From Rhodoferax sp. (lineage in GTDB: Bacteria; Pseudomonadota; Gammaproteobacteria; Burkholderiales; Burkholderiaceae_C), in NCBI GenBank assembly GCA_028292305.1, contig JAQGMQ010000697.1, forward strand, positions 1 through 8,065: a stretch of 8,065 bases of DNA. Direction: 5' to 3'. Shown here piece by piece: positions 1 through 6,057 of the stretch. The notes beneath the pieces are model-generated. The model was given only the letters and a program-made list of their open reading frames with translations, had not been told where the DNA came from and did not search any database. Each line of letters starts with the position of its first letter. Position 1 is the first letter of the stretch. A program made the translations under genes and the position numbers.

Positions 1-146
1 TTGCCGTGCTGGCCGTGCTGGTTGCGGCCGGGGCCACACCCACCTGGCTCAATGCGTTGCTGTGGCTGGTTCTGGCGCTGCTGGCATGGACGCTGGTAAA
101 CCGGCTTCGGGCCGCGTTGCAACACGCCGCGCCACCGACACCGTGA
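1..146 (+). CDS. C-terminal end of an integral membrane protein, possibly CDP-alcohol phosphatidyltransferase (partial)
   Basis: Only the last 47 codons are visible, read from base 3 to a TGA at 144-146. They encode a hydrophobic stretch (AVLAVLVAAG), a short polar turn (ATPTW), a second membrane helix (LNALLWLVLALLAWTLV) and a basic end (NRLRAAL) with a short Pro/Ala tail. Most third positions are G or C, as in the other genes here, and the helix pattern is protein-like, so I take it as a real gene. A last transmembrane helix followed by a short Arg-containing tail is common in CDP-alcohol phosphatidyltransferases. Such an enzyme would use the CDP-diacylglycerol made by the nearby CdsA-like protein, but the catalytic motif lies outside the window, so this identity is a guess from context. 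The gene converges on the hydrolase-methyltransferase gene and overlaps its 3' end. Confidence 0.55.
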   Translation, partial: AVLAVLVAAGATPTWLNALLWLVLALLAWTLVNRLRAALQHAAPPTP

Positions 147-1893
147 AGATGCCGGCCAGCCCGATCGCGCTGGCCAGTTTCTCGCAGCCGACGCTGGCCA
201 CCAGCGCATCCATCTCGGCCTGGGGCCGCGGCCGCATGCGCCAAGGCTGGCCCAGGTGGTTGTTCAGCGTCTTGGCGATCAGCAACAATTGCGGATGCCA
301 CGGCTGCCCGGTGTAGACCAGATGCCCGCCCGGCCGCAACTGCCGCGCGATGCCGGCCAGCGAAGCCAGCACCCGCGCGTTGTCGCTGAACAGCTCGTAG
401 AGGCCCGACACCACCACGATGTCGTAGGGCACTTCATCGGCGGGGTAGCTGGCCGGATCGAAGGCATCGCGCCGCTGGAACGCGATGTGGTTCGCCAGGC
501 CCAGATCCATCGCCAGCTGCTGCGCCTGTGCCAGGTTGGCCGCATCGATGTCGCGCAAGGTGACCTCGATGTGGCGCGACTGAAAACGTTTCAGCGTCTC
601 GAGCACATAACGCCCGCCGCCGGCCGCCACGTCGAGGATGCGCAGCGGCCGGTCGGCCGGATGCCTGGCGATCAACTCGCCCAGCAGTTGCTGCAGCTGG
701 GCCTTGCGCTGGCGGATGCCGCGCCAGCCGATCGCGTCCAGATAACCGCGGTCGATGCCCTTGCCGATGCCCATGCGCCCGCCGGCCTGGTTTTTATAAA
801 CGTAGTCGAGCGAGGCGCCGGAATCGAAGCCCTGCGCCTGGCCGATGGCCATGCCGTCGCTCAGGTGGCCAAGCCGGCCGAGCAGGTTTTTCTGCAAGCC
901 GTACCAGGCGTTTTCCAGCGGGGTGCCGGCCTGGTCCTGCTGCATCGCGCGCAGCATGGCGGCGCTGGGGCTGCTGGTGTCGGCAGCCAGGTAGACGGCC
1001 AGCGGCGGCAGTGGCTGGGCGAAGCATTCGGCGATGAAAGCCTGGCTGGCCTGCAGCGCGGCCCGGGCCTGCGGCGCGGCCTCGTAGAAGATCGCGTGGT
1101 GGCAGTTGTCGATCACCTGGTAACGCTTCAGCTTCGAAGCCAGACGGTCGAAGAACAGCCGCTGCGGCCCCGGCTTGACCACGTAGTCCTTGTCGGCCAC
1201 CAGCATCAGGATGGGTGTGTCGATGGCCTGCGCATCGGCCACCACGCGCGCGGCGGTGTCGGCCAGGTCGATCAGCACCCGCGCCGAGATGTTGCGCGTG
1301 ACCAGCGGATCGGCGTCATAGGCCAGCGCCTGTTCACGCGAATGGGTCAGCATGCCCGAGCGGATGTAGCTCGTGATGTTGAGCCCCGGGTTCAGCCGCA
1401 AGCCCAGGCGCAGCGCGGGCTTGGCCAGCGGCACGTAGAGGTTGATGTCGAAAGCGGCCGCGGCCATGACCACGCCGCGCACCCGCGGCGCGTAGTCGTG
1501 CAGCCAGGTGGCGGCAATGACGGCGCCCACGCTGTTGGCCACGATCAGCATGTCTTCGGCGGCGATACCGTACGTCGCCTGCAGGTGGCGCACGAAGCTC
1601 TCGAAGTCTTGCACCATGGCCCCGAAGCTCGGCGCATCGCCGCGCGCACCCGGCGAATGGCCGTGGCCGCGCGCATCGCAGGCAAAGGCCCAGTGCCCGG
1701 TGCAACCGAACTGCGCCACCAGCGGCGCGATGCGGCCCGAATGTTCATGGCCGCGGTGCAGGAACACCAAGGCCTGGGGCTTGCCCTCGGCCGCCTGCGC
1801 CGGCCGCCAACCGCGGTAGAACAGGCGCGTCTGGTCGAAGCTGTCGAACCCGGATTCGAAGGGCTGCCAAGGGGCTGGAGACAAGAGGGTCAT
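49..1893 (-). CDS. Bifunctional alpha/beta hydrolase / class I SAM-dependent methyltransferase (YnbC-like)
   Basis: This 614-residue two-domain protein resembles E. coli YnbC. Residues 1-295 form an alpha/beta hydrolase of the S33/monoacylglycerol-lipase type. An oxyanion-region motif FLHRGHEHSGR lies at 44-54, the nucleophile elbow A-N-S-V-G puts Ser121 at its centre, Asp236 (ADKD) is the likely acid, and His266 (CHHAIFYE) the likely base. A linker leads into a conserved-looking segment (about 330-400, including SLDYVYKNQ and GWRGIRQRK), then a Rossmann methyltransferase with motif I LDVAAGGGR at 420-428 and an acidic end of strand 2 (Asp448/Asp450). No signal peptide is seen, so it is probably cytoplasmic or membrane-associated. 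The start at 1893 is chosen because the hydrolase fold begins right after it; upstream sequence in this frame is antisense to the CdsA-like gene. It follows that gene by 20 nt, suggesting co-transcription. Lipid acyl or headgroup chemistry is likely, but the substrate is unknown. The last 24 residues look like a late addition. Confidence 0.9.
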   Translation of the reverse strand: MTLLSPAPWQPFESGFDSFDQTRLFYRGWRPAQAAEGKPQALVFLHRGHEHSGRIAPLVAQFGCTGHWAFACDARGHGHSPGARGDAPSFGAMVQDFESFVRHLQATYGIAAEDMLIVANSVGAVIAATWLHDYAPRVRGVVMAAAAFDINLYVPLAKPALRLGLRLNPGLNITSYIRSGMLTHSREQALAYDADPLVTRNISARVLIDLADTAARVVADAQAIDTPILMLVADKDYVVKPGPQRLFFDRLASKLKRYQVIDNCHHAIFYEAAPQARAALQASQAFIAECFAQPLPPLAVYLAADTSSPSAAMLRAMQQDQAGTPLENAWYGLQKNLLGRLGHLSDGMAIGQAQGFDSGASLDYVYKNQAGGRMGIGKGIDRGYLDAIGWRGIRQRKAQLQQLLGELIARHPADRPLRILDVAAGGGRYVLETLKRFQSRHIEVTLRDIDAANLAQAQQLAMDLGLANHIAFQRRDAFDPASYPADEVPYDIVVVSGLYELFSDNARVLASLAGIARQLRPGGHLVYTGQPWHPQLLLIAKTLNNHLGQPWRMRPRPQAEMDALVASVGCEKLASAIGLAGIFTVSVARRVATRPEAGLPASMPAAPEPATATH

Positions 1894-1913
1894 TGTTGTT
1901 CTCGTTCGGTTCG

Positions 1914-2834
1914 CTAAAAGAGAGGGCAAGCGGCCAGCGCAAGATACAGCAAAGGCGCGGTGAGCACGAGGCTGTCGACACGGTCCAGCATGCCGCCATG
2001 GCCGGGGATCAGGTTTGAAAAATCCTTGATGCCCAGCCAGCGCTTGGCCGCCGAAAACAGCAGGTCGCCGGCAAAACCGCCGGGCGCCAGCAACAAGGCC
2101 AGCAGCACCAGTTGCGCCGCATTCGCCAGCTCCAAATACAGCCCGAGCGCCAGCGACACCGCCACACTCACCAGCACACCGCCCGCCAAGCCTTGCCAGG
2201 TTTTCTGCGGGCTGATGCGCGCGGCGATGCGGTGCCGGCCCAGCGTCGTGCCGGCGATGAACTGGCCGATGTCGTTCAGCGCGGTCAGCACGAACAGATA
2301 GAAGTACCAGCCCTGGTTGACGTCGGTCGATGCCGGGCGGCCAAGCAGCATCGGCAGGAAACTCAGCGCAAGCAGCAACAAGGCGAACAGCTGCAACAGC
2401 AGCGGCCCAGGCCTTCGGTGCCCCAGGAACCAGGCCGACTGCAGCAGCAACAGCACCGCCAACACGCCGACGGCCAGACCCGGCCGGTACCACGACAGCC
2501 CGGTCTGCAGCGCCAACAACCCCAGGCACCACCCAACGAAACGGCGGCGCTCGCGCGGCAGCGCGCACAAGGCCGCCAGCTCACGCACAGCCAGCAGCGC
2601 GATCAGCAGCACCAGCAGGACGGGGCCCATGGGAAACGACACCAGGCTCAGGCTGACCACGGGGAAGATCAGCCACCAGGCGTTGATCTGCGCGCGCAGC
2701 GGGTTGCCCGACTTGGTGGCCAGCATGCCGCCGAGGCTGGCCACCGCCAGCAGCCCGTACAACACCGCCATCGCCGAGACGATGCGGGGCGGTACAGGAA
2801 CGAAGGTCCAGGCAGCGGCCGACCATTCAGTCAT
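1914..2834 (-). CDS. Phosphatidate cytidylyltransferase (CdsA family, YnbB-like)
   Basis: This 306-residue, very hydrophobic inner-membrane protein has roughly eight to ten predicted membrane segments. The family makes CDP-diacylglycerol from phosphatidic acid and CTP. The complete CDP-diglyceride synthase signature is present at 261-287: S-A-A-K-R, then K270-D271, P277-G-H-G-G and D284-R-V-D287. The second conserved block also appears at 185-215, with Asp188 in ALNDIG and SPQKTW at 208-213. Both catalytic blocks are intact, so I expect an active enzyme. Its place directly before a hydrolase-methyltransferase matches E. coli YnbB, which suggests an accessory paralogue rather than the housekeeping cdsA (usually beside uppS/dxr). 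The ATG at 2834 has only a weak ribosome-binding site. The ATG at Met22 would remove only a short N-terminal tail and is a possible alternative start. Confidence 0.92.
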   Translation of the reverse strand: MTEWSAAAWTFVPVPPRIVSAMAVLYGLLAVASLGGMLATKSGNPLRAQINAWWLIFPVVSLSLVSFPMGPVLLVLLIALLAVRELAALCALPRERRRFVGWCLGLLALQTGLSWYRPGLAVGVLAVLLLLQSAWFLGHRRPGPLLLQLFALLLLALSFLPMLLGRPASTDVNQGWYFYLFVLTALNDIGQFIAGTTLGRHRIAARISPQKTWQGLAGGVLVSVAVSLALGLYLELANAAQLVLLALLLAPGGFAGDLLFSAAKRWLGIKDFSNLIPGHGGMLDRVDSLVLTAPLLYLALAACPLF

Positions 2835-2967
2835 CTGCTGCTGGGCCGGCGGCCACGGCGGGTTGGGGTTCTTGCATGGGCGCCGATTCTAGGGACCTGT
2901 CGCGCGCCGCACCGGCGGGCCAGCCTCGACGTGCACATTCACCAAGCGCGAAAAGCCGCGCACCGAT
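2835..2967. other. Intergenic gap between the sugar operon and the lipid module
   Basis: This is the only sizeable gap between genes and the natural place for the lipid module to have its own promoter. On the minus strand TAGAAT at 2891-2886 is one mismatch from a sigma-70 -10 box, but no convincing -35 hexamer lies 16-18 bases upstream, so it is weak. A short GC hairpin (2946-2961) sits just after the ATPase stop codon. A 16-codon frame begins with ATG at 2877 and ends in a TGA overlapping the start of the cytidylyltransferase gene; it has no good ribosome-binding site and may be chance. I see no tRNA, operator-like palindrome or riboswitch. Confidence 0.4.
2946..2961 (-). terminator. Weak hairpin after the sugar operon
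   Basis: Read on the minus strand, GCGCG and CGCGC pair around a six-base GCTTTT loop, starting 6 bases after the ATPase stop codon. The stem is only 5 bp, although all G-C, and no run of T follows, so this is a poor intrinsic terminator. Some transcription may read through into the cytidylyltransferase gene. Confidence 0.2.
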
Positions 2968-4059
2968 TCAGACCACGTTGCCCGTCGCCTGGTCGAACAA
3001 GTGAAAGTGGGCCGGGTCCAGTGCGACCGGCAAACGCGTGCCGACCGCCGGCCGCACGTCGGGCGCCAGCCGCGCCTTGAGCTCATGTTCGCCGAGCTTC
3101 AGGGTCAACAGGTTCTCGGCGCCCAGCAGCTCCACCAGCTCGACCTCGGCCTCGATCACCGGCCAGTCGGCATGCTGGCGCGACAGGCTCAGGTTCTCGG
3201 GCCGGATGCCGAATTCCACGCCCCGCCCCACATGCGCCCGCCAACGTTCGGCCAACACCGGCGGCAGCACCAGCGCAGCGGCGTTGCCGATCTGCAGCGT
3301 CACCTGCTCGCCTTGTTGCGCCAGCGTTGCCGGCAGGAAATTCATCGGCGGCGACCCGGTGAAGCCGGCCACGAAGCGGTGCTGCGGCCGGCCGTAGATC
3401 TCATCCGGCGTGCCCACCTGCACGATGCGCCCGGCCTGCAGCACCACGATGCGGTCGGCCAGCGTCATGGCCTCGACCTGGTCGTGTGTCACGTAGATCA
3501 CGGTCTCGCCCACGCGGCGGTGCAGCTTCTTGATCTCGGCCCGCACCTGGTTGCGCAGCAGCGCGTCAAGGTTGGACAAAGGCTCGTCGAACAGGAACAC
3601 CTGCGGCTGCCGCACGATGGCCCGGCCCATGGCCACGCGCTGGCGCTGCCCGCCCGACAAGGCCTTGGGCAGGCGGTCGAGCAGGTGCGTGATCTGCAGC
3701 GTCTCGGCGGCGCTGTCGACGCGGCTCTTGACCTCGGCGTTGGAGAACTTGCGCAGCTTCAAGCCGAAGCCCATGTTGTCGCGCACGGTCTTGTGCGGAT
3801 ACAGCGCGTAGTCCTGGAACACCATGGCGATGTCGCGGTCGCGCGGGGCCAGGTCGTTGACGCGGGTCTTGCCGATGAACATGTCGCCGTCGGAGATGCT
3901 CTCCAGCCCGGCCACCATGCGCAGCAGCGTGCTCTTGCCACAACCCGACGGCCCGACGAAGACCACGAACTCGCCGCTTTCGATGTGCAGGTCGATGCCG
4001 TGGATGATCTCCACGCCCGCATAGTTCTTGCGCACCTGGCGCAGGGTGACGTCCGCCAT
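2968..4059 (-). CDS. Sugar ABC transporter ATP-binding protein (MalK/UgpC/MsmK family)
   Basis: This 363-residue cytoplasmic ATPase would power the CUT1-type importer whose permeases lie upstream. All nucleotide-binding motifs are intact: A-loop Tyr13, Walker A GPSGCGKST at 36-44, Q-loop Gln82, ABC signature LSGGQ at 134-138, Walker B VFLFDEP at 154-160, D-loop SNLD at 162-165 and switch His192. Residues from about 235 form the C-terminal OB-fold/TOBE regulatory domain typical of MalK-like proteins, with the conserved FGIRPENL at 283-290. Length is normal for the family. The gene starts 6 nt after the oxidoreductase stop codon and has little ribosome-binding site of its own, so it probably depends on translational coupling. 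The ATPase comes last, separated from the permeases by two enzymes, an order that is common in sugar operons. These ATPases can serve several importers, so the cognate substrate cannot be deduced from it. Confidence 0.96.
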   Translation of the reverse strand: MADVTLRQVRKNYAGVEIIHGIDLHIESGEFVVFVGPSGCGKSTLLRMVAGLESISDGDMFIGKTRVNDLAPRDRDIAMVFQDYALYPHKTVRDNMGFGLKLRKFSNAEVKSRVDSAAETLQITHLLDRLPKALSGGQRQRVAMGRAIVRQPQVFLFDEPLSNLDALLRNQVRAEIKKLHRRVGETVIYVTHDQVEAMTLADRIVVLQAGRIVQVGTPDEIYGRPQHRFVAGFTGSPPMNFLPATLAQQGEQVTLQIGNAAALVLPPVLAERWRAHVGRGVEFGIRPENLSLSRQHADWPVIEAEVELVELLGAENLLTLKLGEHELKARLAPDVRPAVGTRLPVALDPAHFHLFDQATGNVV

Positions 4060-4065
4060 CGCGGC

Positions 4066-5151
4066 CTAACGCACGACCGGGATGGCGACACCCGGGCGTG
4101 AAATGCCGTCGAGCATGGCCGCCATCACGCGCATGGCTTCCACCCCGTCGGCAATGGTCGGCAGGTCGGTGGCCGCGCCGCCGAGCTCGGCGAAGAAGGC
4201 CTTGAACAGCGCGTTGTAGCCCTTGAAGTCTTCGTTGGCAGCCGCGGTGAAGTTGGGCTTCCAGGTCAGGTTGTCCACGCCGTCGGCCAGGGTGGCGGCC
4301 AGGTCGTCGGCCTTGAACGGCGGGTTGCGGAAATGCGTGACCTCGATCACGCCGTTGACCTCCACGCGCTGGTGGTCGCCCATGATCTGCAGCCGCTCCA
4401 TCGGTGTGCCACGCGACTGGATGGTGCCCATCACCACCGTGCCGATGGCGCCGCCCTCGAAGGCGAAATGCACGTGCAGCAGTTGCTTGCCCGGTGCGAT
4501 CTCGTTCCTGAACACGGTGACGCTTTGCACCGGCGCCACGAAGTAGCGCACCAGGTCCATGTAGTGCACGCAGTGGTGCAGGTAGAAGCCGGTGTAGTCG
4601 ACGTTGCCGCTGAAGTACGTAGGCGCGGTCATGTATTCGCCGAAGAAGCCGGCCACGGGTCCGAAGTCGCCGTTCTTCACCACGTTGTGCGCCATGCGGT
4701 TGGCGGTGGCGAAGCGCTTCATGAAGCCGATGCCCACCGTCTTGCCGGCCCGCACCGCCGCGGCCTGGATGGCCAGGGCGTCAGCCACGTTGGCGCCCGA
4801 TGGTTTTTCCATGAACACATGGCAGCCGCGCTGCAATGCGGCGATCGACATGTCGCGGTGCTGCGTCGGGCCCACCGCCATGCCGACCACGTCGAGGCCG
4901 GGCACGTCGAGCAGCGCCTGGTAGTCGGTGCCGATATGCTCGACGCCATAACGCTGGCCGATCTTCTGCGCCGTCTCGGCGTTGAGGTCGCACACCGCGA
5001 CCAGTTCCACATCGTGTCGCGCCAACTGCGGCAACAACATCTGTTCGGCATGCCGGCCGCAGCCGATCCAGCCTACACGGTATCTCTTCGGAGTTCCTTC
5101 GTGCTGCGCAGTGCGAAGCCGGGCATCTTCGGGCGGCCGTGCGCTGCTCAT
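4066..5151 (-). CDS. Gfo/Idh/MocA-family NAD(P)-dependent sugar oxidoreductase
   Basis: The 361-residue product belongs to the family that oxidises or reduces a hydroxyl or keto carbon on sugars, inositols and glycosides. A Rossmann domain opens with G27-W-I-G30-C-G32 and holds the acidic VCDLN turn at 53-57 after strand 2. The EKP motif is at 115-117, with Lys116 the expected catalytic lysine. The family's C-terminal motif appears as HHCVHYMD at 192-199, with His196 and Asp199. The ATG at 5151 overlaps the epimerase stop codon as ATGA and is preceded by GGAGG six bases upstream, which settles the start. The first 21 residues before the Rossmann strand are polar and look unconserved. No signal peptide is visible, so it acts in the cytoplasm. 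With the preceding epimerase it probably forms a short pathway for the imported sugar; the substrate and cofactor preference are not visible. Confidence 0.93.
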   Translation of the reverse strand: MSSARPPEDARLRTAQHEGTPKRYRVGWIGCGRHAEQMLLPQLARHDVELVAVCDLNAETAQKIGQRYGVEHIGTDYQALLDVPGLDVVGMAVGPTQHRDMSIAALQRGCHVFMEKPSGANVADALAIQAAAVRAGKTVGIGFMKRFATANRMAHNVVKNGDFGPVAGFFGEYMTAPTYFSGNVDYTGFYLHHCVHYMDLVRYFVAPVQSVTVFRNEIAPGKQLLHVHFAFEGGAIGTVVMGTIQSRGTPMERLQIMGDHQRVEVNGVIEVTHFRNPPFKADDLAATLADGVDNLTWKPNFTAAANEDFKGYNALFKAFFAELGGAATDLPTIADGVEAMRVMAAMLDGISRPGVAIPVVR

Positions 5152-6029
5152 TTCCGGCCTCCGTTCAGCGTGATCAGGTTCTTCAGAAAGCCGCAAGCGG
5201 CCGTCAACTCTTCCTGCTCGTCCTGGCTCGGTGCCTTCCATTGCGCGAACGGAATGCCAATGCGTTCGTCGCGCCGGCGGAAGGGCTCGAGCGAGATGGT
5301 GCCGGTGTAGCCGATCTCGGCCAGCGTGCGCACCACCGGGTTCCAGTCGATGTGGCCGGTGCCCAGGTAGCCGCGGTGGTTTTCATTGGCCTGGAAGTGC
5401 AGCATGTGGGCCGCAGCCTCGCGCAGCGCGGTGCAGATGTCGTCGTCTTCCATGTTCATGTGGAAGGTGTCCAGCACCAGGCCAACGCTGGCATGGTCGA
5501 CCAGCTTCATCAGGGCAACCCCCTGGCGGGTGGTGTTCAGCACGTCGGTCTCGAAGCGGTTCAGCGGCTCCACACCGAAGCGGATGCCGCACTTGGCCGC
5601 GGCTTCGGCGCCGCGCTTCAGGCCCTCCACCGTCCAGTCGACACGCGACTGGCGCAAGGGCTCCGGCACCACATGTGGCGCCCGGCCGGCGAACACCAGC
5701 GGATTGCCGTACAGCGGCCCGCCGACGATGGCCGCCCCCAGCGCCTGCGCGGTCTCGGCGCAGTAGCGCAGGTAGTCGATACCGGCCTGGCGTTTGGCCG
5801 GTTCGTCGCTGGTCAGGTTGCGGTCCAGGTTCACGCGGGCGGCCAGCACCACGCCCAGGCCGGCGTCGGCCAGGGCGCGGCGCGTGGCGGCCAGGTCGAG
5901 CTCGCCGGGCTCGGGCACCAGCAGCTCGGCGAAGTCATAACCGGCTGACTTCCAGCGGTCGAACTGTTGGAAGTCGGCCGCAACGAAGGGCCGGTTGTAT
6001 TGCATCGAGATGATGCCGATGGGGTTCAT
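5148..6029 (-). CDS. Sugar isomerase/epimerase, TIM barrel (xylose-isomerase-like; tagatose/psicose 3-epimerase type)
   Basis: The 293-residue protein belongs to the AP-endonuclease-2/xylose-isomerase-like TIM-barrel superfamily and is closest in pattern to D-tagatose/D-psicose 3-epimerases, which move a proton at C3 of ketoses using a divalent metal. The two catalytic glutamates are present (Glu154 in GVEPLNRFE, Glu248 in SLEPF), as are metal ligand Asp187 and substrate-contact residues Glu160, His190 and Arg219 at the family spacing. The usual metal-binding histidine position, 26 residues after Asp187, is Gln213 here. The ATG at 6029 is chosen because AAGGAG lies nine bases upstream; the longer form from 6074 would overlap the permease gene. 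It begins 28 nt after the permease and shares ATGA with the oxidoreductase. The exact reaction is not certain: ketose epimerase, inosose-type isomerase and 3-keto-sugar lyase are all possible. Confidence 0.88.
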   Translation of the reverse strand: MNPIGIISMQYNRPFVAADFQQFDRWKSAGYDFAELLVPEPGELDLAATRRALADAGLGVVLAARVNLDRNLTSDEPAKRQAGIDYLRYCAETAQALGAAIVGGPLYGNPLVFAGRAPHVVPEPLRQSRVDWTVEGLKRGAEAAAKCGIRFGVEPLNRFETDVLNTTRQGVALMKLVDHASVGLVLDTFHMNMEDDDICTALREAAAHMLHFQANENHRGYLGTGHIDWNPVVRTLAEIGYTGTISLEPFRRRDERIGIPFAQWKAPSQDEQEELTAACGFLKNLITLNGGRK

Positions 6030-6038
6030 GGAATGTCT

Positions 6039-6044
6039 CTCCTT
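6039..6044 (-). promoter_or_regulatory. Strong ribosome-binding site deciding the epimerase start
   Basis: AAGGAG on the minus strand ends nine bases before the ATG at 6029. It is one of the best Shine-Dalgarno sites in the operon and sits inside the 28-nt gap after the second permease, so it favours the shorter 293-residue epimerase over the form starting at 6074. Confidence 0.75.
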
Positions 6045-6057
6045 TTGAAGTTCGGAA

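Noticed and set aside
256..1917. Long plus-strand open frame opposite the hydrolase-methyltransferase
   Set aside because: It has Arg/Gln/His/Val-rich composition without domain motifs and mirrors a well-supported minus-strand gene. Such antisense frames are expected in GC-rich DNA.
2360..2480. Dense CAGCAG/CAACAG repeats resembling a microsatellite
   Set aside because: They are the complement of leucine codons in the cytidylyltransferase membrane helices and have no regular unit, so they are not a repeat element.
1894..2568. N-terminal extension of the hydrolase-methyltransferase frame upstream of 1893
   Set aside because: The extra 225 residues are Arg/Ala-rich and overlap the cytidylyltransferase gene out of frame; the hydrolase fold begins right after Met at 1893.
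2112..3080. Gln/Arg-rich plus-strand open frame opposite the cytidylyltransferase
   Set aside because: The glutamine runs are the complement of CTG leucine codons in membrane helices, not a genuine low-complexity protein.
3001..4101. Long plus-strand open frame opposite the ABC ATPase
   Set aside because: The minus strand carries every ABC ATPase motif; the plus frame is a His/Gln/Val-rich shadow with no recognisable fold.
4333..5310. Plus-strand open frame opposite the oxidoreductase
   Set aside because: It spans the junction of two coupled minus-strand genes and has no motif or ribosome-binding site support.
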